From Clostridia bacterium (lineage in GTDB: Bacteria; Bacillota; Clostridia; Oscillospirales; CAG-272), in the NCBI GenBank assembly GCA_017540175.1, contig JAFYBN010000014.1, positions 1-39,009 on the forward strand: 39,009 bases of DNA. The letters are read 5' to 3'. Position 1 is the first letter of the stretch; each line of letters opens with the position of its first letter. Made by a program: the position numbers and the translations under genes. Shown piece by piece: positions 24,800-33,428 of the stretch. The notes under the pieces were generated by a model. The model saw nothing but the letters and a program-made list of their open reading frames with translations. It had not been told where the DNA came from and ran no database searches.

Positions 24800-26611
24800 A
24801 TGAATTACGGTGAACTGCGCGCTCAAACGGCCCGCGGCTGGAATACCTGGTTTTCCCCCTCCATGACGGCGCACGTTCTTCTGCCTTACGGCTTTGCCGT
24901 CAACCTCTGCTTCAAGCATTTCGCCGACTCCGGCCTCGTGCGGAATCTGAAGGTCGGCGATCACGGACTGCGGCCCGGCTCCCGGAGCTGGGACGGGACG
25001 TACACCTATCTTTCGTTCCGGCTCGGCCCGCTCGACGTCACGGTGGAAAGCGCCGCTGTCGGAGGGGAGCAGATCATCCTCGTCACGCCGACGGGGGAGA
25101 TCGGGGACGGGATGCGTCGTCCCGCGCTCGTGATCGAGGGCGCTCTGCTCTGGGGCAAGCCGGGGCAGCTCTTCAAACAGAACGGCAAAATCGGCGCGCG
25201 CTTTGACGACGGCAAAACGATCGAGATCCACACGACCGGACAGCCGGACGCCTACACCCACACGTCGGCGCTCTGCCCGTGCCTCTGTGTCACGCTCGAG
25301 CCGTCCGTGCCCGTCGCCGTCTCGACGACCCACGTCACGGCACAGGAGGCGCGCCGCCTGCTCGACGAAGCGCGGGCAAAGGTCGTCTCGGAGGAGGCAG
25401 CTTACGGGGACCTTGCGGGCGCTTATCAGGCGATGCGCTCCTGCCTCGCGTGGGACACGATTTACGAACCGGAGCACGACCGCATCTGCTCCCCGGTCAG
25501 CCGGAGCTGGAGCGAGGGCTCGGGCGGCTACGTCCTCTTCGACTGGGACACCTATTTCGCCGCGCTGATGTGCGGACTGGGAAGCCGGGAGCTCGCCTAT
25601 CTCAACGCCTTCGCCATCACGAGCGAGGCGACGGAGGACGGATTCATTCCGAATTTCGCCTCCTCCGACGGGTTCCGCAGCCGCGACCGCTCCCAGCCAC
25701 CCGTCGGTTCCCTTGTGACGCTCCGTCTGTGGGAACGCTTCCGGGACGACTGGTTCGTCACCGAGATCTTCCCCGCCCTTCTCAAGTGGAACGAATGGTT
25801 CGCCGCGCATCGGACGCTCCCCGACGGCACCATGGCGTGGGGATCGGAAAAGTACGCGCCCCGGCTCGGCCGGTATTTCGAGGTGAGCGACACCGGCAAC
25901 CTGCAGGGCGCGAAATTCGAATCGGGACTGGACAACTCCCCGATGTACGACGGCGCGGCGTTCGACGAAAAAAGGCAGATCATGCTGCTCTCCGACGTCG
26001 GTCTGACGGGGCTCTTTATCGAGGACTGCCGCTGTCTCATCCGGCTCGCCGAAATCGCCGGACGGACCGAAGAAATCCCCGCGCTCCGCGCTCGGATGGA
26101 AGCGGCGGAGGCGGCGCTGGAGTCGATGTGGAATCCCGACACCGGGATCTTCGAAAACCGGGACGCCGTGACGGGCAAGTTCAGTCACCGCATCTCGCCG
26201 ACGAATCTCTACGCGCTCTTTTCCTCCCGCGTGAGCGCGGAACAGAAGAAGTCGGTTTCCGAAAAGTATCTTCTGAACCCCGACGAGCTCGGAGGCGAGT
26301 TCATGCTGCCGTCGATCTCCCGAAGCGACCCCGCCTTCCCGGATCAGGACTACTGGCGCGGGCGCATCTGGGCGCCGATGAATTATCTGGTTTACGAAGC
26401 CCTCTCTGAGGCTGGAATGGATACGGAAAAGCGCCTGCTCGCCGCGTCATCGCTGAAGGTCCTGCTCGGAGAATGGGAGGAGCACGGCCACGTCCACGAG
26501 AATTACAGCGGGATCGACGGACAGGGCTGCGATAAGCCGAACAGCAATAATTTCTACCATTGGGGGGGACTGCTCGGGTATATCGCCGTCGTCGAAAGCG
26601 GCAGGGGATGA
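24800..26611 (+). CDS. GH63-type alpha-glycosidase
   Basis: 603 residues, (alpha/alpha)6-barrel glycosidase of the GH63/GH37 clan. Motifs: FDWDTYFAAL with a candidate catalytic Asp, RSRDRSQPPVGSL which matches the conserved NRSQPP-type loop, YWRGRIWAPMNYLVYEAL, and the C-terminal HVHENYSGIDG with a candidate catalytic Glu. No signal peptide, so it works in the cytoplasm. Bacterial relatives hydrolyse mannosylglycerate, glucosylglycerate or short alpha-glucosides; which applies cannot be read here. AGGAGG (24783-24788) fixes the start; the frame extends upstream across the stem-loop without support. Last gene of the plus-strand operon. Confidence 0.85.
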   Translation: MNYGELRAQTARGWNTWFSPSMTAHVLLPYGFAVNLCFKHFADSGLVRNLKVGDHGLRPGSRSWDGTYTYLSFRLGPLDVTVESAAVGGEQIILVTPTGEIGDGMRRPALVIEGALLWGKPGQLFKQNGKIGARFDDGKTIEIHTTGQPDAYTHTSALCPCLCVTLEPSVPVAVSTTHVTAQEARRLLDEARAKVVSEEAAYGDLAGAYQAMRSCLAWDTIYEPEHDRICSPVSRSWSEGSGGYVLFDWDTYFAALMCGLGSRELAYLNAFAITSEATEDGFIPNFASSDGFRSRDRSQPPVGSLVTLRLWERFRDDWFVTEIFPALLKWNEWFAAHRTLPDGTMAWGSEKYAPRLGRYFEVSDTGNLQGAKFESGLDNSPMYDGAAFDEKRQIMLLSDVGLTGLFIEDCRCLIRLAEIAGRTEEIPALRARMEAAEAALESMWNPDTGIFENRDAVTGKFSHRISPTNLYALFSSRVSAEQKKSVSEKYLLNPDELGGEFMLPSISRSDPAFPDQDYWRGRIWAPMNYLVYEALSEAGMDTEKRLLAASSLKVLLGEWEEHGHVHENYSGIDGQGCDKPNSNNFYHWGGLLGYIAVVESGRG

Positions 26612-26679
26612 ACGGGGATCGCCCTTTCCGACAACCGGGTTTCTTTCGGGAGGGGACCGCAAAGGAATTTTGAAAAACA

Positions 26680-26731
26680 GGGATCGCCGCGTTTCACCGT
26701 TTTCAGGTGTGAAACGCGGCGGTCCCCTTTT
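26680..26731 (+). terminator. Terminator after the GH63 gene
   Basis: GCCGCGTTTCAC and GTGAAACGCGGC pair perfectly within a longer GGGA/TCCC-closed stem (26680-26727), followed by TTTTG. The inner loop GTTTTCAG matches the other hairpins of the family in reverse orientation. Confidence 0.85.
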
Positions 26732-26867
26732 GCATCGCACTGCCGGGCGTTTTTATACTCTTCTCATGCAAAAGCGACAATGTCAACGGCTCATCGTGCG
26801 CTTCACATTACCCCGATGTGCACTTTGAGCGGTGCGCTGCACCAGTCGTATGAAAGTTCTTTGCCAG

Positions 26868-26920
26868 GGGCTGTCGCATTAACTCCAGAAAACGGAGAAA
26901 TGCAACAGCCCGCTTGCTTT
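26868..26920. terminator. Second hairpin of the same family, downstream of the GH63 terminator
   Basis: GGGCTGT (26868-26874) pairs with ACAGCCC (26905-26911); inner CTCC/GGAG. GC-TTGCTTTT follows. No gene ends directly before it, so it may be a dispersed copy and not a working terminator. Between this and the previous hairpin I see no gene. Confidence 0.6.
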
Positions 26921-26974
26921 TCAGAGCCGACAGCTGTCCTTTTTCTCCTTTATCAGAGGAGCCGGTTCAGCAAG

Positions 26975-27115
26975 CTGAACCCAAAAGGACCAAAAAGAGG
27001 AACTCTTTCCGTGTCTTGGGTGTTCCGAGGTCGGAGAGTTCGCGCTCCGCGCGAATCTCGGGACCTCGGGTCAGGGCGTTGCCCCGACACCCCACCACCT
27101 TTTGAAAAAGGTGGA
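26975..27115. repeat. Intergenic composite of three consecutive hairpins
   Basis: CCGAGGTC (27025-27032) pairs with GACCTCGG (27062-27069) and encloses TTCGCGC/GCGCGAA. Next, GGGC-GTT-GCCC forms a small stem. Then CCACCTTTT (27095-27103) pairs with AAAAGGTGG (27106-27114). No open frame here looks like a protein. The pattern resembles intergenic sequence I associate with gut clostridial genomes, which I cannot verify. It lies beyond the 3' end of the MmcQ-like gene on the minus strand. Confidence 0.5.
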
Positions 27116-27163
27116 CGAAAACTTTTGGGACTATTTGCGACAGGCCCGCGTTCCCCCTTTCGC

Positions 27164-27910
27164 TTATGCTTTCAGCGCCTCGCTCAGGCTGTGCGGCACG
27201 CCCCTTGGACCGCGGACCGCGAAAATACCGTATTCCTTCCCGAGCAGCGCGAAGGGAAACGCGTCCGGCGGATACCGCTTTGTGAGCCGGATCTTCATCA
27301 GCGCCTTCATCCGGACCTTCCCGTCGTCATAACGGTACGGAATGTCCGTCTCCGTGACATCGCACCGGTACAGGATTGCCGAGACGGGAGAGGCCACATA
27401 GAGATAGACGGTATCCCCCTTCCGGATCCCCGCGCCCTGCTTCCAGTTGATTTCATCCGAGCCGGCAAACGCCGCCTCGACGTCGTAATACTTCGGGTTC
27501 GCGGGAACGAGCCATTCCTTCGGCGGGCGCAGCTTTTGCTTCTTCGCCCGCGGCGCCGTGGTCACATAGCTCTCGTTCAGCCAGCCGCAGATCTCCTCAA
27601 AGGGCACCGTTCCGTCGAGCAGAACGGAAACCCAGTTCCCGCGGCGGATGTGATACCCGCGAAAATACCCGGGTTTGGCAACCAGAACGTCCGCGAGGAA
27701 GGGATCGGCGAGTTTGACGTTCAAAACGTCCGCCGTCCCGTCCCCGCGCAGCCCGAGGCTCTTCTTCGGCACGTTCATCACGATCCCGTACCATTTCCGG
27801 TTCTCCGCGTGCCTGAGCACCGCGTAATCCGGATACCGCGCCCACAGGTATTCGGGTTCTGTCCCGTACTGCTCCTTCGAGAAGTCGAGCACTTTGTCTC
27901 TCAGCGTCAT
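27164..27910 (-). CDS. MmcQ/YjbR-like protein fused to EVE/PUA-like domain
   Basis: 248 residues. Residues 1 to about 120 resemble the MmcQ/YjbR (CyaY-like fold) family: YPDYAVLRHAENRKWYGIVMNV and a closing VSVLLDGTVPFEEICGWLNESY. Residues about 133-248 resemble an EVE/ASCH-PUA-like barrel: EWLVPANPKYYDVEAAF, GDTVYLYVASPVSAILYRCDV. EVE-like domains bind modified bases in nucleic acids, so the fusion could recognise modified DNA or RNA. That is inference from family knowledge. GGAGGAG lies before the ATG. Last gene of the minus-strand run. Confidence 0.72.
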   Translation of the reverse strand: MTLRDKVLDFSKEQYGTEPEYLWARYPDYAVLRHAENRKWYGIVMNVPKKSLGLRGDGTADVLNVKLADPFLADVLVAKPGYFRGYHIRRGNWVSVLLDGTVPFEEICGWLNESYVTTAPRAKKQKLRPPKEWLVPANPKYYDVEAAFAGSDEINWKQGAGIRKGDTVYLYVASPVSAILYRCDVTETDIPYRYDDGKVRMKALMKIRLTKRYPPDAFPFALLGKEYGIFAVRGPRGVPHSLSEALKA

Positions 27911-27964
27911 TTCACTCCTCCTCCGCGCGCGGCAACCGCCGCCCGTCCGCCGTTTCCGCGCCGT

Positions 27965-28894
27965 TCAGTCCTTTTCAAACCGCAGGGTCTTTTTCATTCC
28001 GTCCCTGCCGCACACCGTGTTCGGGAAGATACCGGCCGCGCACGGCAGATAGGCCTCTGGCTCCTCGATCATCTGGGAATAATGCGCGAGCCACAGTTCC
28101 TTCGCCCCGGCTTTCGCCGCCGCCTGCGCCGCCTGGGCGAAATTCATGTGCCCGTGTTCGAGCGCGAGCTGTGCCTGGTCGTCCTCGCCGTAGGTCGCTT
28201 CCGCGATCAGAAGATCCGCGTCCTGCGCCGCATCAAGCAGGGATTCGCAGAGCGCCGTATCCCCGGTGAAGACGATTTTCAGTCCTTTCCGGGCTTCTCC
28301 CAAAACCTGCTCCGGCGTCACGGTCACGTCCCCGACCGTCACGCTCTGTCCCTTCTGCAGAAGCCCCCACTGATTCGTGGGAACGCCCAGTTCCTTCGCC
28401 TTCTGCGGCATGAACTTTCCCGCGCGGCTCAGGGTGAAGCAGTATCCCTGACTGGACACCCTGTGCTCCGTCGGGAAGGAAGTCAGCACGGCTCCCGCGG
28501 GCCATCCTTCGGCGAGGGTGTCAAGCGCGAGTCCGTCCCGCGGCATCTCAGTCAGGCGGATCTCATAGGAGGTCCACCCGACCAGCTTCAAAATCGGCTC
28601 GAGCGCCTCCGTCAGGCCTTCGGGCCCGGTAATGGTCAGCGTTTCGGTCCTGCCCATGCTGCACATGGTCTGAAGCAGGCCCGGCAAACCGAAGATATGG
28701 TCCCCGTGATAATGCGTCAGCGCGATCAGATCCGTCTTCATCAGGCTGACGTCCGCTTTTCTCGCAGCAGACTGCGTGCCCTCTCCGCAGTCGAACAAAA
28801 TCGAATGCCCGCCGCAGACAAGCTGCGCCGCGGTCAGGGCGCGGTCGGGAAGCGGCACGAGCGCCGCCGTTCCGATCAATGCGATATCGATCAT
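27965..28894 (-). CDS. rnz: Ribonuclease Z (tRNA 3' endonuclease)
   Basis: 309 residues, full length for the short form. It cuts the 3' trailer from pre-tRNA. The metallo-beta-lactamase motif is H61-Y-H63-G-D65-H66, followed by IFGLPGLL, the RNase Z signature. Downstream metal ligands sit in FTGDTA and in LAHYSQM; the substrate-contacting HEAT-like motif is in EATYGEDD. Its start lies 5 bases after the cca stop, so two tRNA 3'-end enzymes are expressed together. Confidence 0.95.
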   Translation of the reverse strand: MIDIALIGTAALVPLPDRALTAAQLVCGGHSILFDCGEGTQSAARKADVSLMKTDLIALTHYHGDHIFGLPGLLQTMCSMGRTETLTITGPEGLTEALEPILKLVGWTSYEIRLTEMPRDGLALDTLAEGWPAGAVLTSFPTEHRVSSQGYCFTLSRAGKFMPQKAKELGVPTNQWGLLQKGQSVTVGDVTVTPEQVLGEARKGLKIVFTGDTALCESLLDAAQDADLLIAEATYGEDDQAQLALEHGHMNFAQAAQAAAKAGAKELWLAHYSQMIEEPEAYLPCAAGIFPNTVCGRDGMKKTLRFEKD

Positions 28895-28899
28895 TTATA

Positions 28900-30285
28900 T
28901 CACTCCGTTTCCGTTTTTCGTTTTTCCTCCCGTATCCATGCGAGGGTGCTTTTCAGCTGTTCTTCTTTCGGCACACCCGCGAGGCGGAGCTTGTGGGCGT
29001 AGGCGAGCGCCGAGCTGAACAGGGGACCCGGCTTTTCTCCGGCCTCGATCAGATCCCGGCCCATGACGTACGGACGGCTCATTCGCTCTTCGTACACAGC
29101 AAGTATTTCCCGCAGCTTGCTTTCGGTCGCCTCATACGCCTCTGCGAGCGCTTCGCGGTCCTCTCGGACGCCGACACGTCCCATGTGATCAGCCTTCGCG
29201 AGCAGGAGCAGATCCTCCGGGCACACGGACCGGTCGAACATCTTCATGAAGGCTTTGACGTGCGAATCCATGGCGGCCTTTTGATTGGGCTCCATGTGAA
29301 GCTCCGTCATGTTCAGCGTGTATCCCCTCAGCTTCACCTCGCCCGTGATCCGGGAGAGGAACGCGCGGACGAGCGGCAGCCCCTCCGTCTCATGCCCGTA
29401 GGCGTGCAGGCCCTGTTCGTCTGTCGCCGACGCCTTGCCGAAATCGTGGCACAGGGCGGCGAGCATGAACCAAAGCGGCTCCTTCGCGTCCCCGCGCAGC
29501 CGCGCCGCCTCGTCGAGGACCTGCATGGTATGCGTCCACACGTCCCCCTCCGGATGATACCGGGCGTTCTGGCGCACCCCGATCAGATTTTGGAGTTCGG
29601 GGAACCAGACCCCGAGCTGATTCATTTTTTTGAGTTCTTCGAAGAAGACCGAAGGCCGGGGCGCTTTGGACATCGCTTTTTCAAGCTCCATCATGATCCG
29701 CTCGCCCGGCAGGGCGGCGACGTCCATCGACGACGCCAGCGCCGTCGTTTCCTCTGCGACAGAAAACCCGAACCGCGCGGCGAACTGCGCGGCGCGGAAC
29801 ACCCTGAGCGGATCCTCCGCGAAGCTCGCGTCGTTCACATGCCGGATGCGGCCGCGGCGGATATCGTCCTTCCCGCCGAAGAAATCGAGGATCTCGCCGG
29901 TCAGAACGTCCTGCATCATCGCGTTCATCGTGAAGTCCCGCCGGGAAGCGGCCTTCTCCTCGCCGAGGAACGGATCGACGAACACCTCGAAATCCTTGTG
30001 CCCGCGGCCCGTGGCGGACTCGGAGCGGGGCATGGCGATATCGAGATCATAATGCCTCAGCCCCATGATGCCGAAGCTCACGCCCATCGTGAGCCTCTCC
30101 CCGAGCGAGTCGAGGATCTCTTCGAGGCACCGGACGGACACGCCGTGGACTTCGATATCGATGTCCTTGTTCTCCCGCCCGAGGATCTGATCGCGGACAA
30201 AGCCGCCCACATAATAGGAGCGGCCGCCCGCCCGCGAAACCTCCGCGGCGATCCTTTGCGCCATTTCCATGTTTTTGTCGTTCAT
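28900..30285 (-). CDS. cca: CCA-adding tRNA nucleotidyltransferase with HD domain
   Basis: 461 residues. The class II nucleotidyltransferase head begins with YYVGGFVRDQILGR and the catalytic DIDIEV. MNAMMQD, DPLRVFRAAQFAARFGF and EERIMMELEK-like GERIMMELEKAM follow. Residues around 245-330 hold an HD-type phosphohydrolase domain (HPEGDVWTHTMQVLDEA, LCHDFGKA, GHETEG). The enzyme adds or repairs the 3' CCA of tRNA; HD-containing forms may also remove 2',3'-cyclic phosphates. Pure poly(A) polymerase activity is less likely given the neighbouring rnz. ATG 30285 is preceded by GAGGTGGG; the upstream in-frame extension to 30333 is not supported. Confidence 0.93.
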   Translation of the reverse strand: MNDKNMEMAQRIAAEVSRAGGRSYYVGGFVRDQILGRENKDIDIEVHGVSVRCLEEILDSLGERLTMGVSFGIMGLRHYDLDIAMPRSESATGRGHKDFEVFVDPFLGEEKAASRRDFTMNAMMQDVLTGEILDFFGGKDDIRRGRIRHVNDASFAEDPLRVFRAAQFAARFGFSVAEETTALASSMDVAALPGERIMMELEKAMSKAPRPSVFFEELKKMNQLGVWFPELQNLIGVRQNARYHPEGDVWTHTMQVLDEAARLRGDAKEPLWFMLAALCHDFGKASATDEQGLHAYGHETEGLPLVRAFLSRITGEVKLRGYTLNMTELHMEPNQKAAMDSHVKAFMKMFDRSVCPEDLLLLAKADHMGRVGVREDREALAEAYEATESKLREILAVYEERMSRPYVMGRDLIEAGEKPGPLFSSALAYAHKLRLAGVPKEEQLKSTLAWIREEKRKTETE

Positions 30286-30345
30286 GTCCGTCCCACCTCG
30301 CCGCAATGCCGTTTTAGCGGCTTCTGTTTTCAAATCCGGAATAGT

Positions 30346-31362
30346 TCAGAGCCTCCCGAGGGGGATCTTTTTCATGACCGCTCCCTCGGGCGTGCCCGCC
30401 GACGCGAAGAGCGTTTCCCCGTCCGAATACACCGCCGTCCAGAGAGCGCCGGCGTCCTCGGGAACGTCGAACACGACCTCGGCGGGGGAAAAGTCCGACG
30501 CATCCAGCTCATCCGCGGGGGTACCGTTCGAAATCATTGTTTTCATGACGGACGTGCGGTCCCCCTTGACCGCCTTGTTCTCGTCCGTCTGAAAGGAGAC
30601 GACGAGCCTGCCGCCCTTCGTTTCGGCGATCCACGGAGCGCCCGCCTTCGAGCCTTCCCCCGACGGGATATAGATCTCGCGCGGTTCGCTCCACTCTCTG
30701 CCGTCCGCCGAGGTGAGAAGGCAGATCACGAAGGGGTGCCTTCCCGCCTCCCGGCGCAGGTGCGTGGCCTCGATGACCAGCGCGTACCCGCCGTTTCCGA
30801 GCTCTGTCCAGACGGGCATGCCGTCCCGGGAATCGTGCATTCTCCCGTCGCAGATCACCGTTCTGTCGACCCATGCCTCTCCGTTCCACCGTTTGCTTTC
30901 GATGTTCTGCATCGGCGTCACGAGGGTTGAGTCGTTCGCGTAAAAGCAGGTCAGCTCCCCCTCGAGCATCCCGAGGCAGGGCTCCCAGACGCCGCGGAAG
31001 CCTCCGTCCGGCTCCGTGTACTCCGCGACGACGGAATGGGGCGCAAAGGTCTCCCCGTCGCCGGCGGATATGCGCAGGGAGGTATAAAACCCGTCGTCCC
31101 GCTTTCCGATCGCGCGGTACGCCAGAAGAACGACGCCATCCGGCAGCTCGAACAGCTCCGGGTTCGCGCAGGTCAGATCGGGGGCAAAGCTGCCCCGGCC
31201 GACGTCCCGCCACACTGCCCCGTCGTCCTCCGCCGCAAAGACGCGGATCCCGCGCGCCGTCTCCGCCGCGGCGATCAGCCTGCCGTCCCGCAGCCGCAGA
31301 ACGCGCGGACTTGCCGCATGGGGCGCGATCACGGTCCTTGAAACGCGTTTCCAGTCAAACAT
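30346..31362 (-). CDS. Sialidase-fold (BNR repeat) glycosidase, cytoplasmic
   Basis: 338 residues, six-bladed sialidase-type propeller. Asp-box-like elements are SAGDGETF and SADGREW. The Arg residue in ASPRVLRLRDGRLI, the WEPCLGML segment and SFQTDEN are placed as in this superfamily. No signal peptide. GH33 exo-sialidase is one possibility; GH93 arabinanase and uncharacterised sialidase-fold enzymes are others. GGGGGAGG lies just before ATG 31362. The gene sits between NADAR and cca genes, so the context does not settle its substrate. Confidence 0.75.
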   Translation of the reverse strand: MFDWKRVSRTVIAPHAASPRVLRLRDGRLIAAAETARGIRVFAAEDDGAVWRDVGRGSFAPDLTCANPELFELPDGVVLLAYRAIGKRDDGFYTSLRISAGDGETFAPHSVVAEYTEPDGGFRGVWEPCLGMLEGELTCFYANDSTLVTPMQNIESKRWNGEAWVDRTVICDGRMHDSRDGMPVWTELGNGGYALVIEATHLRREAGRHPFVICLLTSADGREWSEPREIYIPSGEGSKAGAPWIAETKGGRLVVSFQTDENKAVKGDRTSVMKTMISNGTPADELDASDFSPAEVVFDVPEDAGALWTAVYSDGETLFASAGTPEGAVMKKIPLGRL

Positions 31363-31442
31363 GTTGCCTCCCCCGAAAGTCCGATCCCGTCCGGACGGCT
31401 CCTCTGCACCGTTTCCGGAAGATGCGCGCCGCCTCTGATTTC

Positions 31443-32012
31443 TTATGCCTCCGGCGTCTGTGCCGCTTTCTCCCGCAGGATGTCACGCGCCTCCATCAGC
31501 GCGAATCCCAAGAGGTTTTCTCCCTGCCACTGATTCGGGTCGTGGATCCGCGGATCGTCGAGCCCGAGCTTCACGCCCCAGATGCCGTCATAGGGACTGC
31601 CCTCGACCAAAACTTGGTTTCCGGTGCCGTCAAGGAACGCCCAAAGTTCCGGATTCTGCGAGAATTTCGCGAGAGTCCCCTGAAGGACCACACCGTACTT
31701 TTCGCGGTCCCACAGCGCGGCGTCGAAATTCCGCACTTCGCGTCCGAGCGCCTTATACGCCTGAGGATCGGACGCCGCCATGATGCGTTCGTACGTCTCG
31801 CCGTCGCCCATCAGCACCGCCTTCTGCGCCATCATGTACTGCTCCGCTGTGTGATAACGGACGCCGTCCGCCTCGAAGCAGCAGTCATACCACTGGCTGA
31901 AGCAGGCCTTGGTCATCTTCTTCGGATTGGGCGTATGCCCCCAGAAAGCGATGACGTTCAGATCTTCTCCCGCCCTGTACCGTTCTATGATCGATTCTCT
32001 TGTATACTTCAT
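31443..32012 (-). CDS. NADAR-family (YbiA-like) protein
   Basis: 189 residues, a single NADAR domain. Motifs: FSQWYDCCFEADGVRYHTAEQYMMAQKA, broken here as CFSQWYD then YHTAEQYMMAQKA; KFSQNPEL; and the C-terminal IWGVKLG...GENLLGFALMEARD. Family members act on N-glycosidic bonds: YbiA removes damaged riboflavin precursors, and others reverse ADP-ribosylation of guanine. It starts 2 bases after the stop of the adenylyltransferase-NADAR fusion gene, with its GGAGG inside that gene, so it is translationally coupled to it. Confidence 0.9.
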   Translation of the reverse strand: MKYTRESIIERYRAGEDLNVIAFWGHTPNPKKMTKACFSQWYDCCFEADGVRYHTAEQYMMAQKAVLMGDGETYERIMAASDPQAYKALGREVRNFDAALWDREKYGVVLQGTLAKFSQNPELWAFLDGTGNQVLVEGSPYDGIWGVKLGLDDPRIHDPNQWQGENLLGFALMEARDILREKAAQTPEA

Positions 32013-32014
32013 CG

Positions 32015-33058
32015 TTAAGTTTCCTCCGTTCTCACTTTCATCAAAATCGTTCCGAGACGGTTTTCACCCTCCCATGTGTTGAGATCGACGCCCCAGAACG
32101 TGTCCTTTTTCGCGCCGTTGATCAGCTTGAGGTTCCCCGTTTCGATCAGCCGCCGCACAAGCTCGGGATTCTGCGAAAACTTCAGGCGGACGATTTCTTC
32201 CATGACCTCTGTTTTGCGCGCTTCCCACGCGGGCGAGCCCTGTTTCGCCGCGTATTTCTGCTTCGCCTTGTCGGGATTCATGCGCGCGATGGTTTTTCTG
32301 TCCGCCTCTTCCTCGCATTTTGAAGCGAGGAACGCCGACGCCGCGCAGGGGTATGTGATCCCCCCGTACGTCACCTCCGCCGGAAAGCCGTTTGACAGAA
32401 ACGCGTATTCGTCCCTGAACTGCAGGATCTCTTCCGGGTAATCCTGTTGCCTCAGCTCCCGCAGGATCGGGACGACGGACGGGTGAAGCATTTCAATCAC
32501 GGCGTCGACGTCGAAGAGGTGCTCCCGGATCGCGGTGGAGCTGACGCCCTCGAGCCCCGCGGGGGTGCCGACCGTGATCAGCGAATCCCTGTGGGGAGCG
32601 AGATGCCCGCGCGCGGCGATCTCTTCCTCGAGGCGTCCGCAGTCGCGCGCGTAGAGGATGCAGCGGCAGATCTCAAAGAAGGTGCCCTTCTCGGCAAAAT
32701 GATCGAGCAGATCGAGCTTATCCGCGCCGGCGACATAATAGAGTTCCTCGTCGGGATATCGGTCCCGCATCAGCCGCATCATCCCGACGTCGTCGGAATA
32801 CGGCTGATCCATCGCCTCCGTGAAGATCCTCATCCTTTCGTCCGAGGCCGTCATTGCCTCCAGCATCCGGACGCGCAGTTCGCTCGAGAGGCTGAGATGA
32901 CTTTGTCCCGCCTTCATCATTTTTCGTTTCAGATACGGGAAACCGACCGGTATGAAGAATCCCGTCCGTGCGTTCACGGCGTCGAGCGCCGTTTTCATGA
33001 CCGCGAGATGCGCGGCAGTCGGCGGATTGAACGATCCGCCCATGACCACAATACTCAT
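32015..33058 (-). CDS. Nicotinate-nucleotide adenylyltransferase-like domain fused to NADAR domain
   Basis: 347 residues. Residues 1 to about 215 are a NadD-type nucleotidyltransferase: GGSFNPPTAAHLA at the start (the T/HxxH motif that binds the ATP phosphates) and GVSSTAIREHL (the ISSTxxR motif). NadD makes the dinucleotide precursor of NAD. Residues about 218-347 are a NADAR domain: FRDEYAFLSNGFPAEVTYGG, KFSQNPELVRRL, FWGVDLNTWEGENRLGTILMKVR-type ending, here FWGVDL and GENRLGTILM. AAGGAGAG lies before ATG 33058. The 370-base stretch upstream (33059-33428) keeps the frame open but lacks coding character; it has a TATACT box near 33350 and no recognisable riboswitch. The fusion ties NAD chemistry to N-glycosidase chemistry. 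Confidence 0.87.
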   Translation of the reverse strand: MSIVVMGGSFNPPTAAHLAVMKTALDAVNARTGFFIPVGFPYLKRKMMKAGQSHLSLSSELRVRMLEAMTASDERMRIFTEAMDQPYSDDVGMMRLMRDRYPDEELYYVAGADKLDLLDHFAEKGTFFEICRCILYARDCGRLEEEIAARGHLAPHRDSLITVGTPAGLEGVSSTAIREHLFDVDAVIEMLHPSVVPILRELRQQDYPEEILQFRDEYAFLSNGFPAEVTYGGITYPCAASAFLASKCEEEADRKTIARMNPDKAKQKYAAKQGSPAWEARKTEVMEEIVRLKFSQNPELVRRLIETGNLKLINGAKKDTFWGVDLNTWEGENRLGTILMKVRTEET

Positions 33059-33428
33059 GCATATCTCTCCTTTCCGCGGGAGTCCGTCCGCCGGAGCCCG
33101 AAGCGGCTCCCCCCCTTTCCGTCGATATCCGCTCTTTTTCGAACGGATGAAGGAGAATGGCGCGCCCGGCACCGTCTTCGTTTCGGCGTCGGTTTCGGGG
33201 CTTGTCCCGAAATTCCTCCCGTTTTTACGGTGTGCTTTGAACTCCCGTTTGTCCCCGGGGCACAGGGCGTTCCGAAACGCGCTGCCCGCCGCGCGCTGAA
33301 AGGGTCTGCTCGCCCGCCGCTTCCGGGACCTGTCCGGTGAGTTCCGGGAGAGTATATCACACGGGGGGAGCGGGATTTGAATTTGTTTTCCGGCGCTCTT
33401 GCGCCTTTTCGTCTTTCGTCTCCGCTTT
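33059..33428. other. Non-coding stretch upstream of the adenylyltransferase-NADAR gene
   Basis: GC-rich, with one possible minus-strand -10 (TATACT, near 33350) and a weak upstream TTCAAA at 19 bases. If used, it would give a leader of about 290 bases. I recognise no riboswitch, tRNA or repeat in it. Confidence 0.4.

Noticed and set aside
33059-33350. NAD-sensing riboswitch upstream of the adenylyltransferase-NADAR gene
   Set aside because: I looked for known conserved cores and saw none. The leader itself depends on a weak promoter.
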